Positions 1 to 14,400 of a DNA stretch of 64,000 nucleotides are shown here, one piece after another. Both the position numbers and the translations under genes were made by a program. The notes under the pieces are model-generated. The model was not told the origin of the DNA. It saw only the letters and a list, made by a program, of their open reading frames with translations, and ran no database searches. Source of the stretch: Anseranas semipalmata (taxonomy: Eukaryota; Chordata; Aves; Anseriformes; Anseranatidae); the NCBI GenBank assembly GCA_013399115.1, contig VXAA01003135.1:23983-87982 (forward strand). Reading direction: 5' to 3'. The stretch's first letter is position 1. Each line of letters begins with the position of its first letter.

Positions 1-529
1 TCTTCTAGATAAATAAAGGAAGAGAATATTTACATTTGTAATTGCTCACTGTATGTTTGCCGTGGTAGAAGACTATAAAATAGCTTTCTGGAGAAAGGAA
101 GAGAGTGACCGAAAAATAGCTTTCGAGAAAAACTAAATAGCCAGGAAAAGGGATGCAGCGAGCTAAGACTGCACCAAAAAAAATCACCAGAGAGACAGAT
201 CTGGCTAGGAGGAGAAAGCACAAACACAAAGCAGCCTGATTAATCAACTAGTCTGCTCCTTAGGTTTATTAAACATGACAAGAAATTTAATAGAGAACAA
301 AATCAAGATATTTGTAAAACAGTAACGGCGAAACTGTTTACCAGTTATAATGCGAATTTTTTACGCTGGATTTCATACGGATTGTCTGTCTGTGTCCAAA
401 GCAGAACCTAAAAAGAATAAAATAAATATGAAATGGTGCATTGTGATCCTGATCCTAGGCTGTTTATATGTATGCTTCAAATTAAGGGTTTGGTGTCATG
501 GAAACAGCTTCTTCATTTGGAAAGCTCTG

Positions 530-680
530 CAGCGTGGCGAGAAGGAAAAGACTGGCGAGCGGGCGAGGGAGAGAGGGAGCGTGCGAGCGCGATCCCCCCG
601 CTAGCACCCGCGCTCTCCTCCCACCAGCACACGGAGCCGCGCCGCCTTGCTGGTCCTCGGCCGCCCGCGCAGAGGTGCCT
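530..680. promoter_or_regulatory. small isolated CpG-dense patch
   Basis: I count about 20 CpG dinucleotides in roughly 150 bp, including GAGCGTGCGAGCGCG and CCGCGCCGCC, surrounded by AT-rich DNA with almost none. No gene is recognisable next to it. It lies about 33 kb downstream of the PTCHD1 stop. It could be an orphan CpG island acting as an enhancer or as a non-coding RNA promoter. Function is inference. Confidence 0.4.
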
Positions 681-3600
681 TTTTGTAGCTAACTTCAAGT
701 GCAGTTCTAAATAATTTTTATGGGTGTTTGCTCTGCCAGAGGAAGGCATAGATGGATGTGTCGTGTACTTTTGCATACGGGCTTTCCCCCAAAATCACAG
801 TATTTATCCACTAAAGCAAACGAGTCCAGAATCTGTATCTTGTGTGTTCTGTTATGCTTGTGTACATACCTGCATGGTACGCTTTGTACAATTTTAGTAT
901 TAAAAATACATTTCCTGGTGTTCTGCATCCAAGGAAAGCAGCCATTTGTGTAAAAAACTTTTAAAATTTACTGGGAGGGACAGCTCTCAGATGAATACTG
1001 GGTTACAATATATGGCTGGGAATTAACAACACTGTTTGCATTGTCCTAGCTCTGATGCCAATTTATGCTCATTTTGTGGGCACAGTTTAGATTACTCAGT
1101 AATATATTACATTAAGCAGTAACACGAGAGCTTTACAGAGACTAAATTGAGGACATGTACTATATTTCTGCTATGGTGCCATCACGCATGTCACTAAGTA
1201 GCAGAAACAGACCAGTTTGCCTTTCTCTACAAGGAAAAATTTTTAAAAGTACAGAAAAGCACGGTCTAAAATCCAGCAGCCAAACAGAGGATCATCCAGC
1301 AGCTCACCACCAGCAAATATTGACCGAAGGCATTTTTGCCCCAGGCAGAGAACATGGGCGGCTTCAGGATGTGCGGGGCTGTGGGGTCCAGCACCCCCTA
1401 GGACACAAAGCGCAGTCTGCAGGGAAAAGCTGTGGTGGAAGAAGCCCGAGCAAAGATGGGTGTCTGGGATCCTGCTGCAAGGAGCCAGAAGCAGCAGTGA
1501 GGCTGGGCGAGAGACCAGAGCCAAAGGCTGAAGTTGTGACTGAAGAGCCTGGAAAAAAGCACAGGTTCTGTTGTGCTTGTTCCCATCTGTGTGCTCAGCC
1601 CCAGTCAGCAGCCGGCCAGGCCAGAGGTGCCTGCCCGCGGCACGACTCCTGCCAGGGGCTGCCTGGCCTCGCTTCACCCACCGGGGCATGGGAAGGATGG
1701 GAAAGTGGGAGAAAAGGCAGATGTACTTGCTTGAAACGGGATCACTTTGATTGAAAGCTGTCATTTGCCTTTCCTATTGCCGCAAGAAATGGTGTTGCTG
1801 TGAGCATTGGGACTGGGAAAAGAAAAGTAGCCATTTATGTATTTATTCATTTATTTAAAAATTCCTGGTTTCAGAAAGGTACTCAAGGAAGGACTGGAAA
1901 CACTTGCCCTCACAACCAACCCGGCAGACAGAGAGACTGCAGTGCTGCCCACCTTGCTGTGGTTCTTGCCCTAGGGCAGGGCTCCCTTCTGCTCTCGTCT
2001 GCATGGCTGCAGGACGGATGCTTCGGCAGCGTTAATTCTGTTGCAGCAAAATCAGTGCGTGACTTTGGCACTGAGGGTCCGCGAAGAAGAGTTTGGTATT
2101 GCTGTGAAAGGTGCTCAGCACTGCAGCTGTGGCGGCTACTAGAAGGATGCTGCCGAACAAAAAACTGCTCATTTTCCTCTGCTGTGCAGAAATAGGTGGT
2201 AAGGAAACTAGAAGCGGAATGGTTGTCTTCAGAAAACTGCCGAATTCTCAGAGACAAATAAAATGAAAAATGTCTCATTAATGCAGGGGAAAATTAAATA
2301 AACCATTGAAATTATAGGAAATTTTCTGTCTTAGAAGAGCTCAATAGGTAAGGTAGAAAAGCTTGGAATTTCTTTCTTCTAAACAAGGCAGTGGAGTGTG
2401 GTTTAGCTGAATAGCTCTGCCTCAGACTTTCCCCCTCTTTATTATCAAAGCAACATGAAAAGTGTACGAGCTTGGTCAAAAGAGAAATGACTGTGCAGCC
2501 TTTCTTCTCCTTGAGTTGTGCCTTTGTGCATGACTTATTTCGGTGTTCTCAACGGTATTGAGGAACAGGATGCTAGACAGGATGAAAAAGTGTGCATTTC
2601 AGTTGTGGTTTTGTTCAGATCAGGAATGCATCTTGAAGCAGTTCTTCCAGCTGTCTGCACTGACATGGTTGGTTTGCATTGCAGAGTGGTCTCAGAGCTA
2701 ATGAACTCAGCTCCTCTTGGAGGAAAAGAGACGAGCGTTCCCACTGCCAATAGGCATTCAGTCCATCAGACCAGGCTGGAATTGTCTGGAGTAAATCTCC
2801 CCCAGTTTCTGAATAATGTGGGCATTAGGTCCTCAGCACCAACTGTTTCTCTCCATATGCATCTTCTAATTGCATTGTAGATGCAGCCCCAGGCTATGGA
2901 AATGTCTTCAGTTGCTATCCCACAGCTCCCTGCCTGCCTCTTTGGAAGATCTGTAACCTTCCCTCATTGTGAGGATTGATAGTAGGTGCCTGTTAAGTTC
3001 TTTGCAGAAGAAAACAGCTGCTTAAAAAGCAATTATTATTGGTAAGTGCACATGGTACAACCTATTGCTGTCTTTTTCCTGAATAAGTGATGCACAAAAA
3101 TCCCCTGAGAGGCAGAGTCATTAAGGAGCTATCTAGATACATATGCTTTTGCAAGTCTGTCATCTAGCTCAGAGGTGGGAATGCAAATTCGGAAACTTGG
3201 GGACATCCTGTGGCTCTGTAACACTCCCCAGGAGAGATGTGCTCACCAACAGATGAATAGATCTCACTCATTCATATTCCTCATTTACTCACGTAACGTT
3301 TATAATATGGATCATGTTCCCCCTTTAATAAGTAATTAATAATATCTCAGCATGAGTTGCAGCTAGAACTTACAATTATGCTTGCTTATACTTAACCCTT
3401 TCAGAGCAGCACAGCTGGGCCCTGCAGACTGTGGCAAGGGGCAGAGCAAGGCTGCCCTGCTGCCGCAGGTGCCCTGGGGACGCTGGGTGTCCTTCGGCAC
3501 GCACACCGCGGTCACCCGCCTGCTCTTCTGGCCCCCTTGCTCTGGGAGCAGAGCCTCTGTAAGATCAGGAGCCGGGTCGTCCTGGCGGGCTGGGGCTGGA

Positions 3601-6600
3601 TTCAGAGCAGTGCTTAAGTCTGTGCTTTCAGTAAAGGACTCGGGTTCTGCCCTGTTTCTCTCTCAAAGGTCTGCACCACTGTCCACCACCTCCCCAGAGA
3701 CGTGCCTTTTTACCTCAGCACCGAGAACGCAGGTCCTAGTTAATTTCATGCAATCCTTGGAGTTTCTTCTTTGTTGGGATGTGAACTCTGCTTCAAGGCG
3801 GTGTTTTCCATATTATATTTTTGTCTTCTTCTTGTATTTTTTTTACCAGGTTGATTTGTCTCAATGTATTTTTTTCTCTGTCTGATCATCACATTCTGGG
3901 GGAAGATCATGGCTGCTTCCTGGAATTGAAGCCTGTGTAAAGATTTCCTAGCAAGTCTTTTTTAGATATAACAATTTTAATAAGCACTTTTCAGAGCCAT
4001 TTTGAGACTCCTGCTTGCTTCAATAGCTCTGCTACAAAGACTCAAGGAAGATTTATCTGAATAGACGCAGTCATAAAAATAGTTTTTTAAACTGTAGAAC
4101 AAGAGCATTCTTAAATTACAGTGTGATGTCAGGAATGAAAATGGTGGGTGCTGGTGCCAGAGACAGGGAGGGAAGAGGGAGAAAAGAGAAAGCAAGCACC
4201 AGTGCCGAAGCCCTGTGGGTTTGTTGCAGAAATGCGGCTGGTGCAGCCGTCAGTCCATGTGGCAGCTTGTGCCGGTCGTCTCTAGGACGGCCCATGTTGG
4301 GCAGGTAAAAAGGATTTGCGAAATAATCCCGGAAAATGCAGAAAATGAGTAGAAGTGTGGAGAGCACTTTGAGCGATGGACTGGGGTGAGGGAGGCACGA
4401 GGAGCCTGGGACAGGAGCGGAGCGGTGCTGTGGCCTGGGCACGGGGCTTTGCATGCACCAGCACGCTGTGCTACGGGGACGTGTGTGGGGCGTGCTTCTG
4501 GTGGCACTGGCTGCAGCGCTGTGACACCCGGCCCTGGCCTTTGCCATAGCAGAAACACAGGAGCCTTCTCTATTCTGAACCCAACCCTTGGAGAAATGAA
4601 ATCAGTCTTTCTTTCCACGTACTTGGGAAGGAGTTAGATTGGACCCTAAAAATTTTAAATAGCTCTGTGCTGAAGCTGAGCACAAGCTTGGTCAAAATTA
4701 AGACATCTAACTTGGAAAGAGAAAGGAGAGCATGGGTGTGGGTATAAATGACAACTGGGAAAAAAATACCTGTCAACAAGTTATTACGCTCATTTTCCCT
4801 TGCAGTTTTCATTTACACATCACCTGATACCTAGGAGGGATCAGTTTGCTGTTGGGAGCTGCAGGCACCCCTCAAACCAGAGAACAATAATTAGGAAGTG
4901 CAAAAACCCTCTAGTGTGTGAGTTCAAGATCTTGCTGCAGCCACAGTGTTTGTATTTCTGTAAGTGACTTGGATAATGGCACTGCTGTCAGATGCAGGCT
5001 CTCAAGGTCTGTAGACTACAGCAAATAAAGAGAAGGATGATGCAGGCAACTGTAGATATTTAGATGATCTACATTTTACCAACTTAGGTCAAAAAGTATT
5101 CAAGGAAGACATTTCAGCAAAAAAACAACAACAATGCAATGCAACAAAATACATCTTTCAAAGAACATAACTCAGTATTTCAAAAGATGAGATATTTTCT
5201 AGACTAAACAGGCAGTGATTAGCCTGCTGTACAGGGAAATTACCAGACCCAGTCCCAGTTAGTAAGGATAACTCACATTGTTCCCCCCAGATTATAAGGC
5301 CATGTTTGGAAAGTGTAAAGAACTGTTGATCTAAGAAAATTAAATATTTTGCTCAATTCCAATTTTTAGTTGCTCCAATTCAAATGCAAAAAGCAACTTA
5401 AGTCAATATATGCATATGAAAAGAGAAGGAAGTAGTTTAGAATAATTGTGTTGGAGAAACTCAGATTTGGCTTGATTATACATGTTAAAAAAAAGAGTTG
5501 TTTCTGCTGTAAGTTGAATGCATAGGAAGCTTACTAAGAGGACTTAACGTCTATTTTTCAGATTAAATTGAAAAGATGAGAAAGTAATGAAATAATTTTA
5601 CTGTACTATGGTGGATTTTTCTAAGACTTGCCATTGAGTGTGTGTTTTTTTTTTTGATTAAATCTATTGCTTTAATTTTGGGGCTCTTTTGTCAGATTAA
5701 GTGTGTGTATGCAAATAACGGAAAGAAGGAACCTTCATGCTTAGAGTCAGCAGCTTAAGTCTGGTTTCTTAAAAATATCAGCGCTGATGGCAATGGTAGC
5801 AGCTCTCTTTCTGTGTACTCCTTCTAACATGATTCATTTGTGATAAAAAATTTAAAAAGCCACTCCAGGCATCCTGGGAGTATTTTCTGCAGGTCCCTGT
5901 GTTCGTGTCAATGGGCCCATACGCAATTTTAGCTCATAAAAGACCTTTGTAAATCTGGCTTCTGGCACAAAGGACATTAAAGAAAGAGAAGGTCATGGCC
6001 AAAATTTGTTTCCTCCATCATCGCTGCTGTAAATGGGAGACTAACTTGTACTTTCAAAGCAGAATTTGGCCTTTAATTGGTGTTGGCTCATCCTGTTTGA
6101 TTAGGAAACATTATGGTAACACATGGGTTTTTACTGTAATTCTTTTGCAACGAACATGCTTGCTTTTTTTTTTTTTTTGCTTACCTGTAGACTTCTGCTT
6201 ACNTTCTCTAGCCTGATCAGTGGACGCATCAAGATTTGCTAGCTCATGTTTATCTCATCTGAAGATTATTTGCTGAAACAGTAGAAGCACTTTTTCTAAA
6301 CCCAGCCCCTCTTTCCATGTTGTTTGTTGGCTCTCTCTCCATAGGCACTCTGAGATTTTTTATGTATTATAAAGGTTTTCATTAAATCTTTTCCTTATAG
6401 CGCCTCTAATCCAAATCTGAATCTCACTTCTCAGCCTTTTATGTTCATGACCTTGCTCCTATCTTTTGAAAGATGTGGAGATCTGAAAAGGTGGCCTTAG
6501 TCAGCTTCTTTTTTGTGGAACTCTACAGAGGGTATTTTGGTTGGTATTTCGGACTGCTGAGAGAGTTAAAAGAGTCTGGTATGAAGGAGGATTAATTGAT

Positions 6601-7448
6601 CTTTTAGGAAGGCTGGGAAGTCAAAGGGGATAGGCAGATGGTTTGATAGAAAATTCTGTCTGCCTCTTGTCTGTGGTTATGTGGTCTCGTATTTAATTTC
6701 ACATCTGAGTCTGTTTTTGGACTCTGAGATGAAAAGGCAGTTCTTGAGTGGAAGTGTTTAAGAATGGATTCCTCCCATTTTTTATTTTGTTCATTGCATA
6801 GGGATGGGTGTGTGTGTTAATTTAGGATGGAGATTGTGCTAGCATGACTATGCTGAATTTTCTCAAGGGTAAGCTGCTGCATATCCTCCACCTGAAGCAA
6901 CACTAAAAATCAACGTGGAAATCAAAGTCAGGACAAGGCAATTTGCTTTATGAGCAGGGTGATTCACCAGGAGAAAATGAAAGATCCGGGGGAATCAGTC
7001 TGATGCCAGCAGAACATTAGTAACACATGAGGATTTCTCATAAAAATCCAGTTCTGACTAAATATTTTTGTTGTAAACAACTGCTGCTGAAATGATACAT
7101 GAGAAGAAATACCCTACTTCTTAGCAATGTTTGGAGTCTTTCTCTTTTCACAGTATAAAGGCACCAATTTTTCTTTGGCTTTTATAGCTCTGGCAGATAA
7201 AACATAGAGGGTAGCTTGAAGGATCATCTAGTTTAACCTCTATTAGCACATGAATGCATGAAACAATATTAAAGAGAAAATAGAAACACCTCAGCATCAT
7301 ATCAAGTGCTCAGTTTGTATTTACAGGTTGGACTGTAATTTGTGAAGATGCTGAATGACAGGTCTTTGTTTCCCTGACTGCTAAAGAAAAAAGGTAGAGA
7401 TTCTGGTAGTAATAAAGCTGAAAAATCCTCTATTTCATTATTATATTT

Positions 7449-7510
7449 TCTTTGCTTCTTCTTTTTTTTTCCTTTTTTTTTTCTTTCTTTCTTTTTTTTT
7501 TTTTTTTTTC
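7449..7510. repeat. T-rich low-complexity tract
   Basis: This 62-bp stretch is almost all T, with a few C and one G, including TTCTTTCTTTC-like units. Confidence 0.9.
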
Positions 7511-8696
7511 TAATTGTAGTTAACTGTTTCTCTCTCTCTCCTTGGATTAAAATTTGTAAATTCTGAATGTGTCATTTGGCTTTCATGATGTTTACCTCAG
7601 TGGCAGAATTTGACAACGCTGATTTGTTTTTACCCATCAACATGATAAATATGAAGCTATGAAGTATGAACTATTTTCTGGAGATCATGTTAACTTAAAA
7701 CCATTCTCTAATTTTCCTTAAAATGGAAAGTTTAATTAGAAGCAAGTTGAACAGCATGACGACATGCAACAAATCTACATATTTTTTCATTCATATCTTG
7801 TGTACTTTTGGGCTTTTGAAATCAACCTGTTGGGCTGTTTAGATGTCCTTTACACTGAGATTTGGCTGGTGCAAGTAGTTTCTATAGTGAGGACATTCAC
7901 ATAAACAAATTCCAGCCATTTTGTTTAAATGCACGGTTAAGCTTTGTCCCTCCCCTCACAACCCTCAGAGGCAGACATATAGCAGTAGAAAGCGCTCCCC
8001 TATCAGACAAAGATTGCCAGTTTGTAACTCATGCATAATGGAGAGTGCTGAACAGAAGATCCCTGCTTTAGACACCAGGAAGTCATTTTCCGCGGGACAT
8101 TAGGAGGCATTTTCCCTTTCAATCCAAATCCCATTTGCTGCAGCTAATTTGGCCCTCGGCACTTCATAATTGTGCATAAAAAATGAAAGGATGGTCTATA
8201 AATAAACTTTACTGGAAGCTACAAGTAGAGTGGCCAAAGATAATTTTGCAGAAGCAATAACTGTGGTTGAGTTCCTGCACCAAACCAGGTTCAATCGCTT
8301 TTAATAACAGGTCGAATAGTGAATCTGTATTTTTCTGTAATTTAATATCCATGTTCTCCTGCTCTGTCAAAGTGGCTCTGTTCATCACCCCTGCTTTTTT
8401 TCCTTGTGTTTGAACTTCCCAGCAGGGTTGCGTGGGTAAGGATGCATTTTGCTGGGTCTGCTTTCTGGAGGTGGGCACCGGGGATGGTGGCAGCCAGTGC
8501 TCAGGTGGATGTGGTCATCCATGGGACTTTGCCCTCCATGAGCCGAGCTCTCTGTCCTCTTGAGACTGCTCAGATGAAAAATGCTTTAGTGGGAACTTGA
8601 CCTTTGCTTTCCTGGTCATCAGGAGGCTGGGAAAAACAATATTCTTTTATCAAAATTTTTATTTTCTCAGAAAAAGGTCACTATTGTTTAAAAAGT

Positions 8697-8738
8697 TTTT
8701 TTTTTTTTTTTTTCCTTTTGGCGGGTTTTCAATGGCTT

Positions 8739-8770
<32 letters not shown>

Positions 8771-8776
8771 TTTTTT
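8697..8776. repeat. interrupted poly-T tract
   Basis: T runs of 17, 14 and 25 bases are separated by a short GC-containing segment (8714-8736) and a single C (8751). Length errors are likely here in sequencing. Confidence 0.9.
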
Positions 8777-10394
8777 CCCAAGAGGGGAGTGCAGAAGACT
8801 TCACATTTTCAAGGTAGGATTCTAGGTGCTATAAATAAAAGGGATATCCATGTGTGGGCTGGGAACCCCGTGGGATGTGTGAGCTTTGATAAATGAACAA
8901 ATTTCTTGGTTTCCATTAAGCCAGTTGTTGTTAGCCAGTTTGGGACTTCCACCTTGAAAGAGGGGCTCTATCTTCAGCAAACCAGCAGTGAATGTCCAGA
9001 AAATATTTTATGATATTATAAAAAAGCCCAGCAAAGTTTGCTTTCATCTCCTTGGCTTTGGAGGCAGAGAGCCGCAGTGAGGGTCTCGTGAGCAGGTCTC
9101 ATCGTATTTGTCTCTTGACCTGGTGATTTCTCACATTGTGTTGAAGAATGGGTGAAACTCTGGGAAATTTTATTTTCTGTTGGTTGACTACCGAACATCT
9201 GAATATTGAAGGCTAGTGTTAGTGGGTAAAATAAAAACAGAGCCACACAGAAGCCACCAAATGTTCAGTGTTTGCATGTTTTCTCTTCCTCTGTTTTGTC
9301 ATTGTCCATATAGAAGGGCTTCAAAGAATCACGAAGCCCAAGACATGGTCTTTTTTGGAGTAATTTTTAATTAATTAGCACTTAGAGCCTAAATTACTGT
9401 TTTTCTTGAAATGCCTCATAAATGTCATATTTTAAAAAGAGAGTATATGCTAAACATTTGAGGGTTGCATTTTGCATGTTAAACAACATGATAAAACATG
9501 ATGCAGCTTAACCATGACGTGGCAACAGATCTTCTGTACTTAACTGTGCCAGTTACAAATGAACCTCACTGATTTATTTCAAAACAGACTGGAGCTTGAA
9601 TGTTTCTTAACCAAAGCCCAGAGAAGAGAAGGACCTTTAAATGAATAATAAATAGGCAAGAAAAATATGGGATGATAGGAGTGATTTTTTTTATTTTCAC
9701 AATTTGTCTTCTCTCAAGTTGTCTCTTAACAAAAGTGTGGTTGCTTAGATGAGCATTTGGTCCAATCAAAGGGATCTTTACCAACACAAATAGCAGTTTG
9801 CAAGCAGTACCAAACAGCTCCAGAACACTGACATTATTCAAACGTTTATAAAAACGTCCTGGTTTTATTTGTGAATATAGTGAAGCCTGTAGATGAAGAA
9901 TGAATTAGAGAATGACTAAGCAAGTTCAAAGTCAGATGGATCCTTTCAGTGCAGAGCCATCTGATATTACTCATGGCTTTTATTTAGATAAACCCTTCTC
10001 TGCTTATGGACTAATGCTCTGTAGAGGAAGGGCTGTAATAATAGCACTTCCATGGAGATGGGTAGCACAGGCAGCCCAAAGCCTTTAATGCCATCAGTGT
10101 CTCCTCTAAGTTAAGCTGTGCATTTTATTGACAGGAAATAGCTAATTTGTCTCAAGGCATCTGGCTCTCGATTTTATTAACCTGCAGGATGCCTAAAAAA
10201 ATAATTATATATATAAAATTATGTTGAAAAGATAATTATTTCCAGAAAGGCATCACTTCCATATGAAACACTCTAGTGTTTCCTAATGTTTCATACAACA
10301 AGTAGTGGAATAATTGCCAATGCTAATCAGAAAGTAACTATATTAGAGGGGGATAAAAGCAGTTAATTTTTCATTGGCTTCTTGAGGAAAAATA

Positions 10395-10410
10395 TTATAT
10401 ATATATATTT
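10395..10410. repeat. short TA dinucleotide run
   Basis: ATATATATATAT-type sequence with a further AT-rich run at 10201-10220. Confidence 0.8.
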
Positions 10411-11372
10411 ATGTAGTACATATATACACTTCAACTTCCCTGTAGTGATTTTGGTGCATTTGATAATAGCATTCCCTATCCTGCCAGCTTTCACCCAAGT
10501 GGTTAGGGGTCATTAACTGGGATCCATGGACTCACACCTGCCACTTGGATGAGAAGTTGTGGAGTGGCGATGGGAGGGACGCGAGGGGCCAGAGGTGCAG
10601 GCAACCCCGGTGTATCTCTGGGAGCCCCGCCGGCGGTGTTCTCCTTGTGGCCTGCGTGCCTGCAGTCGTGGTACCATGTTATCTCCTCAGATGCTGCTCC
10701 AGCAGTGCTGGGGCGCTAATGACCAGCCCCGAATGAAGCTGGGGCACAGGTGCTGGCTTTTGAGAGCTTGAAGAGCTCGAAGCTGCCTAAGAAGTCATCA
10801 CCACCGGCTTTCCGGCCTGCCCGCCTTCCCTCCCCACGCCTGTGAGACACTTCCACAGCGAACGCCGAGCGAGAGGGAGTTCCTTGTTGAGACAGGGACT
10901 TCCTCAACTTCTCACATGTGATTTTGGGAAAGCGACATCTGCCCAGCATGAACCTTTTTCCAAAGCTTCCCCTGTGCTGCTGGACATCACATGAAGTTGC
11001 AGGTGCACGTGGTCCAGCATCATCAGCACCAGAACTCTCTCTGGTGTTGGTGGGTGCTGCGGTAGCCATCTCCATGTATTAGTTTGGCTGTTGCAGTGGT
11101 GGGGCACAGGAGGAGCCTTGCCAGGATGGCTTCTGCTCCCAGACCTCAGGCCTGGGTTACAGAGCGATCTACACTTGCTGCAGAATGCTGGGTCTGCCTG
11201 CATGCAGGGGGTGGTGCTGCAACCTGGTCGGCCTGGTGGGTTGGGACTGTGACCAGGCAGTGTGGCTGCTCAGCATTTTGTATCCAGCTGCAGTAATGAA
11301 GTCACTTGGAATTGGTGTCAAATCTTTTCTTCATTTGACAGGTTTGACTAAAATTCTTCTAAAAATACACAG

Positions 11373-11400
11373 AGCACACCCACACGTAGCACACCCACAC
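11373..11400. repeat. two-copy direct repeat AGCACACCCACAC
   Basis: Identical 13-bp units at 11373-11385 and 11388-11400, period 15. Confidence 0.85.
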
Positions 11401-14400
11401 ATCTCCTCCTCTCCCCACGGCTATCCGTGATCTCTGTAGCACCCGTGACATCAGTAACAATGGCAGAAGGTACCAGGTATCCTACAATCACCCTACACTT
11501 TTAAACACACCTAAATCTGTAGTTGGGCTAGCAGGATCTTAATAAAAATTGTTTGCCATTCAGCCGTAATGGCTTTTAGGTGTGGATAGCAGGTATGAGG
11601 TTTGCAGAGCAGGTGCTGGTTGAGTTGATTGATGCTGTCTGTAAGTCCCTCTGCAGTACAGATGGGCACGATGGTCTGATCCAGGTGGGGCAAGGGCAGT
11701 GTAACTTGGTGTTGTGGAAAGAGGAGAAGATTTTGAAGATGGCACTACCTGTAAGAGGAAAGGGTAAATAGAAGGTGCTGCTGAAAAGCTGTGGGTTTTA
11801 CTTTTGGATACAGAGAAGAGATGCTATAGAAGGAGTATTAACCCTGCAGTCTCAGCTGGCAGAGGACTGGCCACCTGCCTGAGGACATTACACTAATGTG
11901 CAGTGCATATCTGTTTGTAAAAGCTTTGCTAAAGTAATGTAGCCTGGTAATTAATCCATCTTCCAGGATAGAGCAATATTCATATAAATGTTTTTCTGTT
12001 TTATAACTTTGCCAAAATGTAAGCATTTATATTTAAACTTTCACCATCAAAATGTGTGCATATTTTTTGTTCTCTAAAATGATGTAGCTATTTGCAAGAA
12101 AGACATGACTGCCTTGCTTGTGTGTAAAAGCTCCAAACATTTTAGCACAGGGAGAGCTTTGGAGCTGGACTGGAAAGGGGGTGAAGAGTTGGGCTGGTGT
12201 CAGGATTCGTCTCTTGTTTTCCCTGTGAGAATACCTCTGCAAGGCTGCAGTTTCCGCTTGCTTCATTCTGCATGCAGAGGGCTAGGGTAAAGGATGGAGC
12301 GGCAGGAAAGCAGACAGCAGAAGGCAGACTTGCAAATGGTTCAGGAGATGACTGGTACATGGGTCAGGGGGATGTGTCAAGGCGATGAGGAGAAAGTGGC
12401 TCTTGCCTCTAGGACCTCCTTATACTGCTGCTGCAGGAACTGGGGAAGCGTACAGTGAATAAGATGCAGCAAGGTCAGCCTCCTGGGATGGGCTGTTAAA
12501 TACTGCCCTGGAGAACTTGATTTTTTTTTTCCTGACACTGTCTGAATCCCATTGGGATTTAAATCACATCACTTCACTGACATTTTTCACAGGTGATGCC
12601 TGTGTGTTCTTCAATTTCTGGTTTTCTTATCTGAGCCTGTTGGTCTAACTTGAAATGAAATGAAAAACACTTGGAGTTTTCAACAGAGACCAGGAGAGCT
12701 CTGCTTTGCTCCAGAGAAATAAAGTACAACAAAATGCCATGTTCCCTAAAAAAGTCCAACTCTAAATATTTCAAATGAGCTGGCCTTGTTGACATTAATA
12801 TATCTGTGTCTCAACCTTCTATTTGTAAAATGGTTGTAAGGAGGTCTCATCTCACAGGACATTAAGGAGAACAAAGTCATTGTTTTGGGGAAAATGCTCA
12901 TATGCTGAGGAGTACACAGTGACATAGGTAATTCTGTCTGTACAGTAGAATTCAAATGGCATATGATAAGGGAGGCATTGGTGAAACATTGCACAAGATG
13001 GAAGCAATGCCAGGAGATGACCCCAACAGCTCTGGCTAGCCTCTCGCCACTCTGGCAGGAGGAGTATCGGCGCCCCATCAGTTCTCTGAGTGGGCAGGAG
13101 GGACAGGAGCGCGGAGGAGATGACAGTGCATGGCCAGACAGGCAGAGGGTGACACGGCATGCACACGAGGGAGCCAAGCTACATTTGCAAAGGCAGCCTT
13201 GCCTTGGGAACCTCATGCTTGGCACTGCCAGCTGCACCTGAGGTTATGGGGTGCTGCTGAGTTGCAGGCACCAAAGAAAAGTGCAAGGAAGGAGGCCGAC
13301 AAAACGCCGTGCAGCGGTGCTACGTTACTCCTGTGGAGCAGTGCCCAGTGTCCTCACCCGCGGGTGCTCGGGACTGAAACACACTTGCCAAAGTTGCTGG
13401 AGCACTGCAGAGACAGCAGCCAGGGAGAGCTCGGGGTGCTGGTAGGTACGCACGTATGCGGCAGGGCTGAGTTTGAGAGTTAATTTGCAATTCAAATGTA
13501 GTTACTGAGGTAGATAAATTTAATTATTTAGAGACATTCAAGCCAGATTTCTGAGTGCAACACTCATGTGTATTTGTCAAAAATGATCATTTGCTTCATT
13601 TACTCTGCAATGATTTTCATATTTTGAATTGTCACCTCAGCTCTTAAAGTTGTGATGTATGGCTGGCACCGAAATATCTGAGGAACTCCAGACAAAGAGT
13701 GAATATTCGGGAACGCAGCCGGTGTGCTCCTGATCCAGTGTGACAACAAGCAGGCATTATAGCTTAGTGCTCGTCCTCAGAGCTGATACACACCACCATC
13801 TGGCAGGTGTACACAAGGAGAAAGCAGTGCATCAGAAAGCCAGATTATCATCACGGCTAAGTGTGTAACCACGTGGAGAAGGCCAGGAACAGAAGCTGTA
13901 TGTTTCAGAGAATAAAGCCCCAGCGGATTAATACCCCATGAAGTGATGGGGAAATCTGGCTCACCTTATTGACCTTGGTAATTTCACTGAAGGGAACTTG
14001 CATGAGAAAGGCAGGCAGGAGCCATGTAGGTCTGGTGAAAGATCCTGGAGGAACACGCTCAAGACAGAGATCAACATTACAAGGTGTCGGTAGGTCAAAA
14101 ATGGAAGAAACTGAGTAGACATGGAGCAATTTTTCCAAGAGTTCATTGCCATACAACTAACTTTACACTTTTCAGATGCAACATGATGAATAGTACCTAA
14201 TTTTCAGCCTAAGTAAATCTGGCACTAGTGTATTTTAGAGGTTTTGCATGTGGAGTGCCACCCTGCAACTCCAGGCCCACTGTGGTACCTCATGATTAAT
14301 ATGTTCTGCTTTCCATGGTGAGAAGAGGAGTACCAGCAAGCTGCACAGGCACATATGGACATGTAAATGAGAAAAATTCAGAAAGGCTTTTCTCACAGCC

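Noticed and set aside
1155..1754. 199-codon open frame on the plus strand
   Set aside because: No recognisable domain or homology. The amino-acid make-up follows the GC-rich DNA, a similar-length frame overlaps on the other strand, and there is no splice or promoter context.
7190..7260. Possible CR1 3' end remnant (GATCATCTAGTTTAACCTC resembles the CR1 3' UTR)
   Set aside because: Only about 20-30 bp match and there are no terminal octamers, too little to call.
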